64,000 nucleotides of DNA from JACCWM01 sp040393065. Lineage in GTDB: Bacteria; Myxococcota_A; Bradymonadia; Bradymonadales; Bradymonadaceae. Shown in pieces: positions 1-7,974 of this stretch; position 1 is the stretch's first letter; each line of letters opens with the position of its first letter. Below the pieces are notes generated by a model. That model was not told the DNA's origin and ran no database searches. It was given only the letters and a program-made list of their open reading frames with translations. The translations under genes were made by a program, and so were the position numbers. Where the stretch lies: contig JBEBUW010000004.1 in the NCBI GenBank assembly GCA_040393065.1, forward strand, positions 27,439-91,438, written 5' to 3'.

Positions 1-883
1 CAGAAACAGTTCCAACCGGCGCGACACTTTCTTCCGAAAGATCTTCTGCGGTCAAATCCACCATACTTACATGGCATTGCACATCAGGCCGCTCTTCATG
101 AGCCGTAAAAGCATTGCCTTTCTCGTAGGTGACGATTGAAAGCAGCGTGGTCTTGCCTTCCTCTGCCGTGAATTGACAGGAAGATCGAACATTAAATTCA
201 TAACCCTTGGCATAAGAAAACATGCCAAAGCCGCTTCCCTGCAGACCGAGCACAATCGATACCGTGTGCGTGCCAGGCGTCGTCGTCCCGTTATAAATAT
301 CCCAGGTGCGCAGGCTGGCCAGATCTCCATCCCGATCGATCTTATTGAAGACGCGATTACCATCAATGCTGAACAATCCGCGGCGGATCTTATAAATTGA
401 TCCCAGCTTCGATTCGTGCGTGATGATCACACGGCTTCCAGCCAGATTTCCGCTGAGTACAGTCTCTTTCAGCAAAACGATACGGCTTTTGGAGCGAAAC
501 ACACGCTCTTTCAAGTCATCGATCTTGGTTTCAAGTTCTTTGACACGCAGATCGTAGATTTCATCAGGACGCTGACCGTCATGTATGCTGATTCCTTCAA
601 TCCGAGCCGTATCCATGTTGGCCTGCAGGGATTCCCTGGTTCCAGGATAATCCGAACGCAGTACACGGCCACCCGGTCCGATCACTTCGCCGGCCGGCTC
701 TTCCCCGGCAACTTCACTGGGTTCTGAAGCTTCCTCTGCAGCAGCGGCCTCCGCCGGAGCATTTGACTCGTCAACTTCCACATCCAGCTCGTTTTGTGGT
801 TCTTCTTGCGCAAAAGCCGCATGCGGAGTCACGACAGCAAATAAAGCGGCTGCCGCGAACACGGCCATGGATCTGCAAATCAT
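1..883 (-). CDS. secreted coiled-coil protein, 3' end beyond window
   Basis: The frame is open from here to the window edge, so the C-terminus is missing. An ATG at 892 is in frame, but the ATG at 883 is preferred because an AGAGGA ribosome binding site sits 8 bases before it. The protein opens with a Sec signal peptide (cleavage likely after HAAFA), followed by an acidic, Ala/Glu-rich stretch, a short charged helix with the core LKERVFRSKSRIVLLKETVL, and a region likely to be beta-rich. From memory this arrangement matches a conserved myxobacterial family often mislabelled dihydrolipoamide acetyltransferase; no lipoyl domain is visible. Probably periplasmic, function unknown. It lies downstream of speE on the same strand. 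Confidence 0.75.
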   Translation of the reverse strand, partial: MICRSMAVFAAAALFAVVTPHAAFAQEEPQNELDVEVDESNAPAEAAAAEEASEPSEVAGEEPAGEVIGPGGRVLRSDYPGTRESLQANMDTARIEGISIHDGQRPDEIYDLRVKELETKIDDLKERVFRSKSRIVLLKETVLSGNLAGSRVIITHESKLGSIYKIRRGLFSIDGNRVFNKIDRDGDLASLRTWDIYNGTTTPGTHTVSIVLGLQGSGFGMFSYAKGYEFNVRSSCQFTAEEGKTTLLSIVTYEKGNAFTAHEERPDVQCHVSMVDLTAEDLSEESVAPVGTVS

Positions 884-1044
884 ATACGACATCCTCTATT
901 CACAAGGTGTTGTTTTCGTTCGTCGTTTCGGTAACTTGATCCACGATTGTTCATCGATCAAACGATTTGCAGCCTAAACTACCTCCAGGCAATTCTCAAG
1001 AACCAGAAATGGGCTGCACGCACGCACAATGCTGGATCACAGGC

Positions 1045-1107
1045 CGGACGTCAAGCAGGTGATGACCATCAGAGCTCGATACACTCCATACACCTGCCTG
1101 ACGCCGT
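1045..1107. repeat. long inverted repeat between speE and the coiled-coil gene
   Basis: The arms 1045..1061 and 1091..1107 pair over about 15 positions (core GCAGGTG with CACCTGC, extended by CGTCA with TGACG), with one mismatch and small bulges. The loop is about 29 bases. It lies just after the speE stop. No T-run follows on either strand, so a factor-independent terminator is not clear; an mRNA-stabilising hairpin or operator is equally possible. Confidence 0.5.
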
Positions 1108-1116
1108 GCTCAACTA

Positions 1117-1965
1117 TTAACCTTTCTCAACCACGCGGCGATAGCGCGTGGGCAGCGCAAACGCAGCGCGATGCAACTCGGCATTGTAATACGCAAGATC
1201 GTCAGCAATGACCGCGATCCGCGCCGGATCGATGTTCTCATAAGGATGCGGTCCCTTCGATGCAAAACCAAACGTCCACAATCCGCCCGGATAGGTCGGA
1301 ACATGCGTGGTATAAAAATCAACCGTTGCGAAAATTTCGCGCAGGCTGGCCGCAATGCCGCGCACTCGTTCGGGATAATAGAACATGCTGTCGCTTTGCG
1401 GCACCAGAATGCCGTCCTGACGCAGCACACGGTGACAATCCCGATAAAAAGCCGGCGTAAACAGTTCCACGCCCGCATCCACCGGATCGGTCGAATCCAC
1501 CAGAATAATATCAAACGACGCATCCGGCGCGTCACGCACATAGGCCAGCCCGTCGCCGATGATCGTGGTCGCCTTAGGATGCTCAAAACCTACCGCAGTC
1601 TGCGGCAAGTATTGCTTGCTCTTCTCCACGACAACTTCGTCGATCTCAACCAGAACCGCCTCTTCCAGACCGGGATGACGCGTTACTTCGCGCAACGTGC
1701 CGCCATCGCCGCCCCCAATGATCAGAACGCGTTTGGGATTCGGATGCGCAAACATAGGAACATGCGCGATCATCTCGTGATAACCAATCTCATCACGCTC
1801 CGAAACATTGACCACGCCGCCCAGCGCCAAAACCGTGCCGAATTCCGGCGTGCGAAAAAAATCAATCTGCTGAAACTCTGTCTCCTGGCTGAAGAGATAC
1901 TCCGTGATCGTGTGCTCAACGCTCGTAAAATGGGTCAGCGGATCGCGAAAAACGACTTTTGCCAT
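1117..1965 (-). CDS. speE: spermidine synthase
   Basis: Aminopropyltransferase that moves the propylamine group of decarboxylated S-adenosylmethionine onto putrescine to make spermidine in the cytoplasm. At 282 residues it has the usual length. The Rossmann glycine motif LIIGGGDGG starts near residue 100, followed by the acidic strand end VEID. The catalytic-Asp region VDSTDP lies near residue 156, and the substrate-loop motif TYPGGLW near 223. It follows speD, whose product makes its co-substrate. The 124-base gap holds a 9-bp inverted repeat (2020..2028 with 2060..2068). The ATG at 1965 has an AAGGAG-like site just upstream. Confidence 0.97.
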   Translation of the reverse strand: MAKVVFRDPLTHFTSVEHTITEYLFSQETEFQQIDFFRTPEFGTVLALGGVVNVSERDEIGYHEMIAHVPMFAHPNPKRVLIIGGGDGGTLREVTRHPGLEEAVLVEIDEVVVEKSKQYLPQTAVGFEHPKATTIIGDGLAYVRDAPDASFDIILVDSTDPVDAGVELFTPAFYRDCHRVLRQDGILVPQSDSMFYYPERVRGIAASLREIFATVDFYTTHVPTYPGGLWTFGFASKGPHPYENIDPARIAVIADDLAYYNAELHRAAFALPTRYRRVVEKG

Positions 1966-2089
1966 GTGAGAACTCCTTAATAGTATGAATTACCGCAATA
2001 TCTAAGCAAGAAAAGCAGCAACCGACCACCTTTCCAAAAACATTCGAGTTTCGGAACGATGGTCGGTTTGCCAACAGAAAAACTAAAAT

Positions 2090-2503
2090 TTATTTCTCAG
2101 ACTTTTCAGCCGAGGCTTCCACACCATACACGCTGGGCAGCGTTCCCGGTGCGACGTCGAAACAGCCACGACGGAATTCCACAGCACTGATCTTCTCCGC
2201 CTGAAAACGCTCTTTCATAAATGCATGCGCTTCCCACGGATCGATCACCTGTCCACAGGTAAATACGTCCACCGCCGCATAACCAAATTCCGGCCAGGTA
2301 TGAATCGTAAGATGCGATTCGCTAATCACAACCACGCCACTGATGCCATGCGGATTGAATTTGTGGAAATCCACAGAAACAATATTCGCACGCATGTGTT
2401 TCGCGGCAGAAACCATCACGTCTTCAATGAAGTCGCGATCATTCATCAAATGTGCGGGGCAACCGTAGTACTCAAGGATAAGTTGACGTCCTAATGCTTC
2501 CAA
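2090..2503 (-). CDS. speD: S-adenosylmethionine decarboxylase proenzyme
   Basis: Pyruvoyl-dependent enzyme that decarboxylates S-adenosylmethionine for spermidine synthesis. The short prokaryotic class 1B form (SpeH type) is normally 120-140 residues; this one has 137. The self-cleavage site is in ISESHLTIHTWPE, where the Ser after SE becomes the pyruvoyl group. The conserved Cys in FTCG is present further on. The start is a TTG at 2503, preceded by AGGA; no better in-frame start precedes it. It is first in the pair with speE, so the two steps using S-adenosylmethionine are co-expressed. The gene it diverges from is polX. Confidence 0.95.
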   Translation of the reverse strand: MEALGRQLILEYYGCPAHLMNDRDFIEDVMVSAAKHMRANIVSVDFHKFNPHGISGVVVISESHLTIHTWPEFGYAAVDVFTCGQVIDPWEAHAFMKERFQAEKISAVEFRRGCFDVAPGTLPSVYGVEASAEKSEK

Positions 2504-3031
2504 TTCTTGTGGTCCTTTTTGGTTGGCTTCACCCTTCCAGGCTTTCCCCTCACGCGTTCAAAAAACGATCGTACTTCATCAAGAAAACGATTCGCCCTTT
2601 GACACAACGCTAGGAATAGCCTCTCTGAGCGAGAGACGGTCCATGCAATTGCATAAATCACCGGTTATTGTGGTTTTGATTTGCGCCCGTATGACTTGAC
2701 CCGAGCTTGTGATAAGGCCAAGAGCGAACGCGCCAGATGCGTTGCTATCAGAGGTTTTCTTCGTTCATTTTATCACCTCGAAAAACAAGCACGCATGTTC
2801 TCGAATCTTTTCTTTTGGATGGGGCCGGCAAGGCTCGTAATCCGCGGGTTCCAGAGGAAAGAACATACAGGGTTACACTACGAAACATCGCCTGCCCAGT
2901 TTTGGCAGGGAAGCGGCCTTGTAGCACAACTGTATAGAATATCAAGAACAATCATCGTATTCTGTAACCAAAATTTCCCTGAGCAATTCCCCCTCAGGCT
3001 CTTTCTCATTTACTTTTTTGTGTAGGAATTC
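2504..3031. other. 528-base divergent intergenic region (speD/polX)
   Basis: No convincing gene is present. A perfect 12-bp palindrome, ATGCAATTGCAT, lies at 2643..2654 and could be an operator. A shorter repeat (CTCTC, 5-base loop, GAGAG) lies about 25 bases before it. A small hairpin (CCTGCC with GGCAGG, 2891..2909) sits before polX. A possible -10 element, TATAGAAT, lies near 2934 on the plus strand, without a good -35. No consensus promoter was found for either gene. Confidence 0.5.
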
Positions 3032-4756
3032 ATGGAAAACCAGAATGTTGCCCGTATCCTCTCCGAAGTAGCCCAACTTCTTGAGATCAAGGGCGAAAAT
3101 CGCTTCCGCATCCGGGCCTTCGAGAACGCCGCCCGCACCATCGATGGACTTACCGATTCCCTCCAGGACATCATCAACCGCGGCGAACTAACGAAACTGC
3201 CTGCAATCGGTAAAGCGATCGCAGCCGATATCGAAGCAATTTTTACCACCGGAACCTGCCAGCTCCACGAAGACCTGCTCAAAGAACTCGATCCCGGCCT
3301 GCTTGATATCTTCCGCGTCCAGGGACTCGGCCCCAAACGCATCAAAACCCTGTACGAAACCCTGGGCATCTCAAATCTCGAAATGCTTGAAAAAGCCGCG
3401 CGCGAGCAACGCATCCGCACCCTGCCCGGCCTTGGCGCCAAAACAGAAGAAAAAATCCTCGCTGAAATACAACGCCTCGCCGAAGATCAGGGCCGCACGC
3501 CTCTGCCTGCTGCCCAGATCACGGCCGAATACCTCAAAGCCCAGCTCGCCGGACTGCCGCAGGTCGAACAAATCGAGATCGCCGGCTCTTTACGCCGTGG
3601 TCAGGAAACCATCGGCGATATCGATCTGCTCGTCGCCTCCGATCAGCCCGCCCCGATCATGACGCTTTTCAGTACCCTGCCCGAAGTCGGTCAGGTTCTG
3701 GCCAGCGGAGAAACCAAAACTTCCGTCCGGCTGCGCAGCGGGATCCAGGTCGATCTGCGTGTCGTCGATGCCGATAGCTTTGGCGCCGCCCTGCATTATT
3801 TCACCGGCAGCAAAGGCCACCATATCGAGCTACGCACCCGCGCCAAACGCGCCGGCCTGAAAATCAACGAATACGGCGTCTTCAAAAACGACGATCCCAC
3901 GCCGATCGCCTCAAAAACCGAACACGACGTCTTTGCCGCCCTTGGCCTGCAATACATTCCACCAGAAATCCGCGAAGGACGCGGCGAAATCGACGCTGCC
4001 GCCAAAAACGCACTGCCCACCCTGATCGAACGCAAGGATGTGCGCGGCGATCTTCACATGCACACCGTGGAAACCGACGGCCGCGCCACCATCGAAGAAA
4101 TGGCCGAAGCCGCACGCGCCCTGGGCCACGATTACATCGTCATCACCGATCACTCCGAAGCCGTTCGCGTCGCCAATGGCATGACGCCCGATCGCTTCCG
4201 CGCGCACATCGATCGCATTCGCCAGGCCGACGCTGCCAGCCCCGACATCCGCATCCTGGCAGGCATCGAAGTCGACATCCTCAAAGACGGCGATCTCGAC
4301 ATGGATCACGATCTCCTGGCCGAATGCGACTGGGTCGTCGGCAGCATCCACAGCCATTTCGCACTCGACAATAAAACCATGACCGAACGCCTGCTCCGCG
4401 CTATGGAAACCGGCCTGATCAGTTGCCTGGGGCACCCGACCGGCCGAATCCTGGGCGGCCGCGCCGGCTACCAGTACGATTTCGACGCGATCTTCGAAGC
4501 TGCCCTGGAATACGGCATCGCCCTCGAAATGAACGGCAGCACAGGCCGCCTGGATTTCAACGCCGAACATGCCGAGCGCGCAAAACGTAAAGGCGTCAAA
4601 ATCGTCTTCGGCTCCGACGCTCACTCCATCCGCGGCCTGAGCGACATCGACTTTTCCGTCCAACAAGCCCGCCGCGCCTGGCTCACCCCCCACGACGTTC
4701 TCAACACGCTTTCCGTCGACGAACTACTCGCCAGCGTGCGCCCCGGCCTTCGCTAA
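3032..4756 (+). CDS. polX: family X DNA polymerase with PHP domain
   Basis: Bacterial PolX combines a gap-filling polymerase with a metal-dependent PHP nuclease for base-excision and double-strand break repair. The 574 residues contain an N-terminal 8-kDa-like and helix-hairpin-helix region (to about 150; LPAIGKAIA and LPGLGAKTEEKI are the hairpins), the nucleotidyltransferase core near 190 (AGSLRRG with GDIDLLV supplying two catalytic Asp), and a C-terminal PHP domain from about 340 (GDLHMHT, ITDHSE, GIEVDI, GSIHSH, GSDAH). All PHP metal ligands appear present, suggesting active 3'-5' exonuclease. The length is normal for the family. Confidence 0.96.
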   Translation: MENQNVARILSEVAQLLEIKGENRFRIRAFENAARTIDGLTDSLQDIINRGELTKLPAIGKAIAADIEAIFTTGTCQLHEDLLKELDPGLLDIFRVQGLGPKRIKTLYETLGISNLEMLEKAAREQRIRTLPGLGAKTEEKILAEIQRLAEDQGRTPLPAAQITAEYLKAQLAGLPQVEQIEIAGSLRRGQETIGDIDLLVASDQPAPIMTLFSTLPEVGQVLASGETKTSVRLRSGIQVDLRVVDADSFGAALHYFTGSKGHHIELRTRAKRAGLKINEYGVFKNDDPTPIASKTEHDVFAALGLQYIPPEIREGRGEIDAAAKNALPTLIERKDVRGDLHMHTVETDGRATIEEMAEAARALGHDYIVITDHSEAVRVANGMTPDRFRAHIDRIRQADAASPDIRILAGIEVDILKDGDLDMDHDLLAECDWVVGSIHSHFALDNKTMTERLLRAMETGLISCLGHPTGRILGGRAGYQYDFDAIFEAALEYGIALEMNGSTGRLDFNAEHAERAKRKGVKIVFGSDAHSIRGLSDIDFSVQQARRAWLTPHDVLNTLSVDELLASVRPGLR

Positions 4757-4803
4757 AACCTGTGTACCTGACTATCTGAGCCGTGATCCCCGGATTTTCC
4801 TCC

Positions 4804-5730
4804 ATGAACCCTACATTTCTCCGCAACGCTCCCTTTCTCATCATTGCGATAATCTCGCTCACGACCCTGCTTACTGTCGGTTGCGAGCGAACCAACGATC
4901 CCAATCACGAGCTCCGACGTCGGCTCGAAGCACAAGCAGCCAGCGAAACCGCATCCGTCACCGTTTCTCTTGGCTATATCCATCAGTTTCATGAGTCTTT
5001 AGAAAACCAGGCATCGAAAACATCGGAAACCTCGGAAACATCTGAATCATCCGAAAATCCAGACATACAAAACGATCGCATTCTCCACGCACGCGGCAGT
5101 CAGGGCGAAGAAATCGAAATCGAGCAATTTTACCTGGTCACTTCCGCCATGGAACTCCATATCTGCGAGGAAGGCTTCGATCCGAGCTTCACCCAACGAC
5201 TCCAACAATGGTTTTTGCCCACGGCACACGCACACGTCCCCAGCTCTGCGACGCGCCTGGGCGTTCCCTTTGTCGAAAATCTGCTGGCCGAACCCGGCCG
5301 CGCACGAATCGTTGGCAGCATCGCACCTCCGCTGTATAATTACTGCCGGCTGTACGCGATTTTATCACCGGCCGATGACGATGTTCTCAACCTGACATCT
5401 CTTGAACCCGACCAGATCGAGCACAAAACCCTGCTCATCACCGGCCGCTTCCGTACCTCACCGGAACACCCCTGGCAGCCCTTTTCGCTCGATTCCACAG
5501 CCCGCCGCGCAATCGAAATGAAACTGATTGCACCCGATACCGGCCAACAACCGCTTGCCCTGGCGCCATCGCCCGGCCATGCCCTGATCTTGATCGACAA
5601 AACCATCGGCGCCTCAATCTTTGATGACCTCGAAATCAATTCCCTACTCGACGGCTCAGCCGCATCAACAGTTTTAGATCGCCTGAGCGCATCCTTTCAT
5701 ATACACGAGTTTCAACAGGAAGATCGCTAA
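4804..5730 (+). CDS. putative lipoprotein of unknown function
   Basis: Not recognised. The N-terminus is a lipoprotein signal: basic n-region, hydrophobic core IIAIISLTTLL and lipobox TVGC, so the mature protein should be membrane-anchored. A Ser/Glu/Thr-rich linker (SETSETSESSE) follows near residue 70. The rest looks globular, including a His-containing segment TAHAHVPS around 145 and a Cys before LYAIL. A GTG at 4783 is in frame, but the ATG at 4804 gives a tighter signal peptide. It begins 47 bases after polX and may be read from the same transcript. Confidence 0.7.
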   Translation: MNPTFLRNAPFLIIAIISLTTLLTVGCERTNDPNHELRRRLEAQAASETASVTVSLGYIHQFHESLENQASKTSETSETSESSENPDIQNDRILHARGSQGEEIEIEQFYLVTSAMELHICEEGFDPSFTQRLQQWFLPTAHAHVPSSATRLGVPFVENLLAEPGRARIVGSIAPPLYNYCRLYAILSPADDDVLNLTSLEPDQIEHKTLLITGRFRTSPEHPWQPFSLDSTARRAIEMKLIAPDTGQQPLALAPSPGHALILIDKTIGASIFDDLEINSLLDGSAASTVLDRLSASFHIHEFQQEDR

Positions 5731-5770
5731 GAGATCTCCTGCCCAATTTTCACCTCAGGATTTGTTCGCT

Positions 5771-6565
5771 ATGTCCACTCCTACTCCGGCCGATAAGGCT
5801 GTCCCCAATTCATTTGTCGCACTTGTCCCTGTTCCCTGGAACCTGGATTGCTCCGAACTTCTCTACGAAACCCACGGCCAACGCTGGCTCGAACACACCC
5901 GCTACGAAGTAGAACCGGCCGATGACTCACGCGCCTACCCGGCCACAGGCACCATTCGTTTCGAAGACGGAAAAACCGCTCAGATTATTGTCGAAGAACC
6001 CATCCCCAACCTGGTCAGTCTGGCCGCCACCAGCCGCATTCCCTGCACGCCCGGCGAGGCCATGATGCTCCGCGACCATGTCGCGATCTGGCGAGTGAGC
6101 ATGCAGGTCGAAAAAGCCCACGCACTGGAAACCGCTAAACGCTTCGCACGCATTCTCAACACCTTCGTCGAAGCAGGCGCACCGGCCGTATTCTTACCTT
6201 TCATCCTGGAGCTTCACTCCCCGGCATTCTTGCAAAGCCAGTCCGAAAATCTCGATAAAATTACCAATCTGGTCAATCTATTCGTCGGAGCCTGGGACAA
6301 AGACGGCTGGATGATGACACGTGGCCTGACGGTTTTCGGCCTGCCCGAGCTCGAAACTCCGGTCAACGAAGGACTCAATGCCGCTTACTTTCGCCTGATG
6401 GACTGCGCATCCGGCATGTTGAACCAGCAAAGCCGCTTTGCTCCGGGAAGCCGCCTGCAGATTGGCCCCAAAGCCTATATCGTAGAGTTTGGCCCCATCG
6501 GTCCACGCGATGAACAGGTACCGATCTGCGGCGCTTTCGGCGTCCAATCTCTGACTCCAGCTTGA
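5771..6565 (+). CDS. DUF4261-like cytoplasmic protein
   Basis: A 264-residue soluble protein with no signal peptide or membrane segment. The order of features (opening on a strand with a VALVPVPWN-type motif, a middle VAIWRVSMQ strand, then GLTVFGLPELE and a C-terminal sandwich) recalls DUF4261 proteins, whose function is unknown; this assignment is from memory and tentative. The reading frame extends to a TTG at 5762, but the ATG at 5771 is the likelier start. It follows the preceding lipoprotein by 40 bases. Confidence 0.65.
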   Translation: MSTPTPADKAVPNSFVALVPVPWNLDCSELLYETHGQRWLEHTRYEVEPADDSRAYPATGTIRFEDGKTAQIIVEEPIPNLVSLAATSRIPCTPGEAMMLRDHVAIWRVSMQVEKAHALETAKRFARILNTFVEAGAPAVFLPFILELHSPAFLQSQSENLDKITNLVNLFVGAWDKDGWMMTRGLTVFGLPELETPVNEGLNAAYFRLMDCASGMLNQQSRFAPGSRLQIGPKAYIVEFGPIGPRDEQVPICGAFGVQSLTPA

Positions 6566-6587
6566 ATAAATGTATCAACCTATTACG

Positions 6588-6616
6588 TTGACATCATTTC
6601 AACGCCGGACTATCGT
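6588..6616 (+). promoter_or_regulatory. putative sigma-70 promoter
   Basis: TTGACA (6588..6593), a 17-base spacer and TATCGT (6611..6616). The -35 is perfect and the -10 matches four of six. It would give a leader of about 80 bases for the lipoprotein gene starting at 6704. Confidence 0.5.
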
Positions 6617-6703
6617 TTCACAAATGTTTGTGCACTCATGCAGTGCTTAAATCTTAACTCTGTCGCTCGATTTGAATAATGCTGAGTGAATTCGAGGTCG
6701 TTG

Positions 6704-7759
6704 ATGAATTGGTCCGGAATAGCTAACAAGCTGGTATCGCTCGGAGTCGTCGCTTTATCCATGGTGGGTATGACATCATGCGGCGGAGAAGGGGGAGAAG
6801 GCGACGAAGTCGTTCATCTCTATGTTTTTAACGGATATGCTGGAAGTAAATCCATGAGCCTGTACGGGCCATCCGGCAAGGTTGTCACCGGGCTTGGCTA
6901 TGGACAACGGACGGCGGAACCTGTCGCAGTGGATCGCAATCTTGGCACGAACTTCAAACTCGTAGTCGACGGCGCTCCGCAAAGCATCGACACGACTTTT
7001 GCACTCTTCTCTTTGTATCCTCATGAGACCGGAACGCTTCTCTTCAAAAAGAGGACCGGCCAGGCCACGGCAAGCGCAACGATTTATCGTCACGTACAAT
7101 CACGCGCGCAGACATGCCGTCTGGTATTCGACAACTCGCTCTCACTCGAAAACGAAGGCCTGGGCCAATTTGGATTTCTCCCGCTCTTTGAGCTCGGCAA
7201 TGCAGCCAACGGAGGCTACCTGAGAAATAATGAGGTTGAGCCCCGACCGGCTTTGATGGATTTCATCGATCAGAACCCATATTTTGCTCTTGTACCGCAC
7301 TTTGAAGATGAAGCTTCACTGATGCTGGTTCATGTTGGTCCCGGAACACGGATCAATTTTGAAACTGGTACATTCCGTGCTCCCAAACCCACCGAAGAGT
7401 ACGTAAAGTGTCTGGGAGAGGATCCTGCGGATAACGCGGAGACATGTCAGGAATACGGTGAATACACTACCCATATCTACATGCCATCGAACGATGGTCT
7501 CCAGTATGTCATCGACTACGTGCCCGGTTATTTAGGAACACCAAACTCCTGCAATACACAGTTCCGTATCGTTTCGGACTTCTCCAATATCTTCGATCCC
7601 GACTCGGGCGTATTAACCAACCAGAAAGTGCAGTTCCCTGCCGGAAAACATATGTTCTGGGTTCTTTACGGACGCCCCGTTGCTCCCGATGTGTTCTCCT
7701 TCCATTCCGATGATGCAGACACTCCCTTTGCAGAACTTCCGCCCTATCCCGGTGAATAA
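6704..7759 (+). CDS. putative lipoprotein of unknown function
   Basis: Not recognised. The ATG at 6704 has GAGG six bases upstream and opens a lipoprotein signal ending MTSC, followed by a Gly/Glu-rich linker. A GTG at 6686 is in frame but has no better signal. Of about 351 residues the mature part looks beta-rich, with an N-terminal segment like an immunoglobulin-type DUF4397 sandwich (VVHLYVFNGYAG near residue 35). Four later Cys could form disulfides outside the cytoplasm. It ends in front of a strong terminator and appears to be a one-gene unit with its own promoter. Confidence 0.7.
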   Translation: MNWSGIANKLVSLGVVALSMVGMTSCGGEGGEGDEVVHLYVFNGYAGSKSMSLYGPSGKVVTGLGYGQRTAEPVAVDRNLGTNFKLVVDGAPQSIDTTFALFSLYPHETGTLLFKKRTGQATASATIYRHVQSRAQTCRLVFDNSLSLENEGLGQFGFLPLFELGNAANGGYLRNNEVEPRPALMDFIDQNPYFALVPHFEDEASLMLVHVGPGTRINFETGTFRAPKPTEEYVKCLGEDPADNAETCQEYGEYTTHIYMPSNDGLQYVIDYVPGYLGTPNSCNTQFRIVSDFSNIFDPDSGVLTNQKVQFPAGKHMFWVLYGRPVAPDVFSFHSDDADTPFAELPPYPGE

Positions 7760-7789
7760 TTTCTGCTGATAGCCATTCCGCGCGAAACC

Positions 7790-7829
7790 AAAAGCCGTGA
7801 TTCCAGTCGTTGGAATCACGGCTTTTTAC
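7790..7829 (+). terminator. intrinsic terminator
   Basis: A 16-bp perfect stem (7790..7805 with 7811..7826, core AGCCGTGATTCCA) with a 5-base loop, followed by T residues. It closes the 6704 gene. The A-run at the other side would also let it act on minus-strand transcripts leaving the phosphatase gene. Confidence 0.9.
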
Positions 7830-7974
7830 TTTTCCCCGCACTTCTCCTCGCGTCCCCGCCCACCCCGCAACTGTCTACGTAGGAAAGTAGCGCACACCGG
7901 GCCCGATAGAATTCCTCGGCAATACTTCGGAAATCCATGAGCCCGACATGCAAAAAATCCCGGTGGCGTATGCT

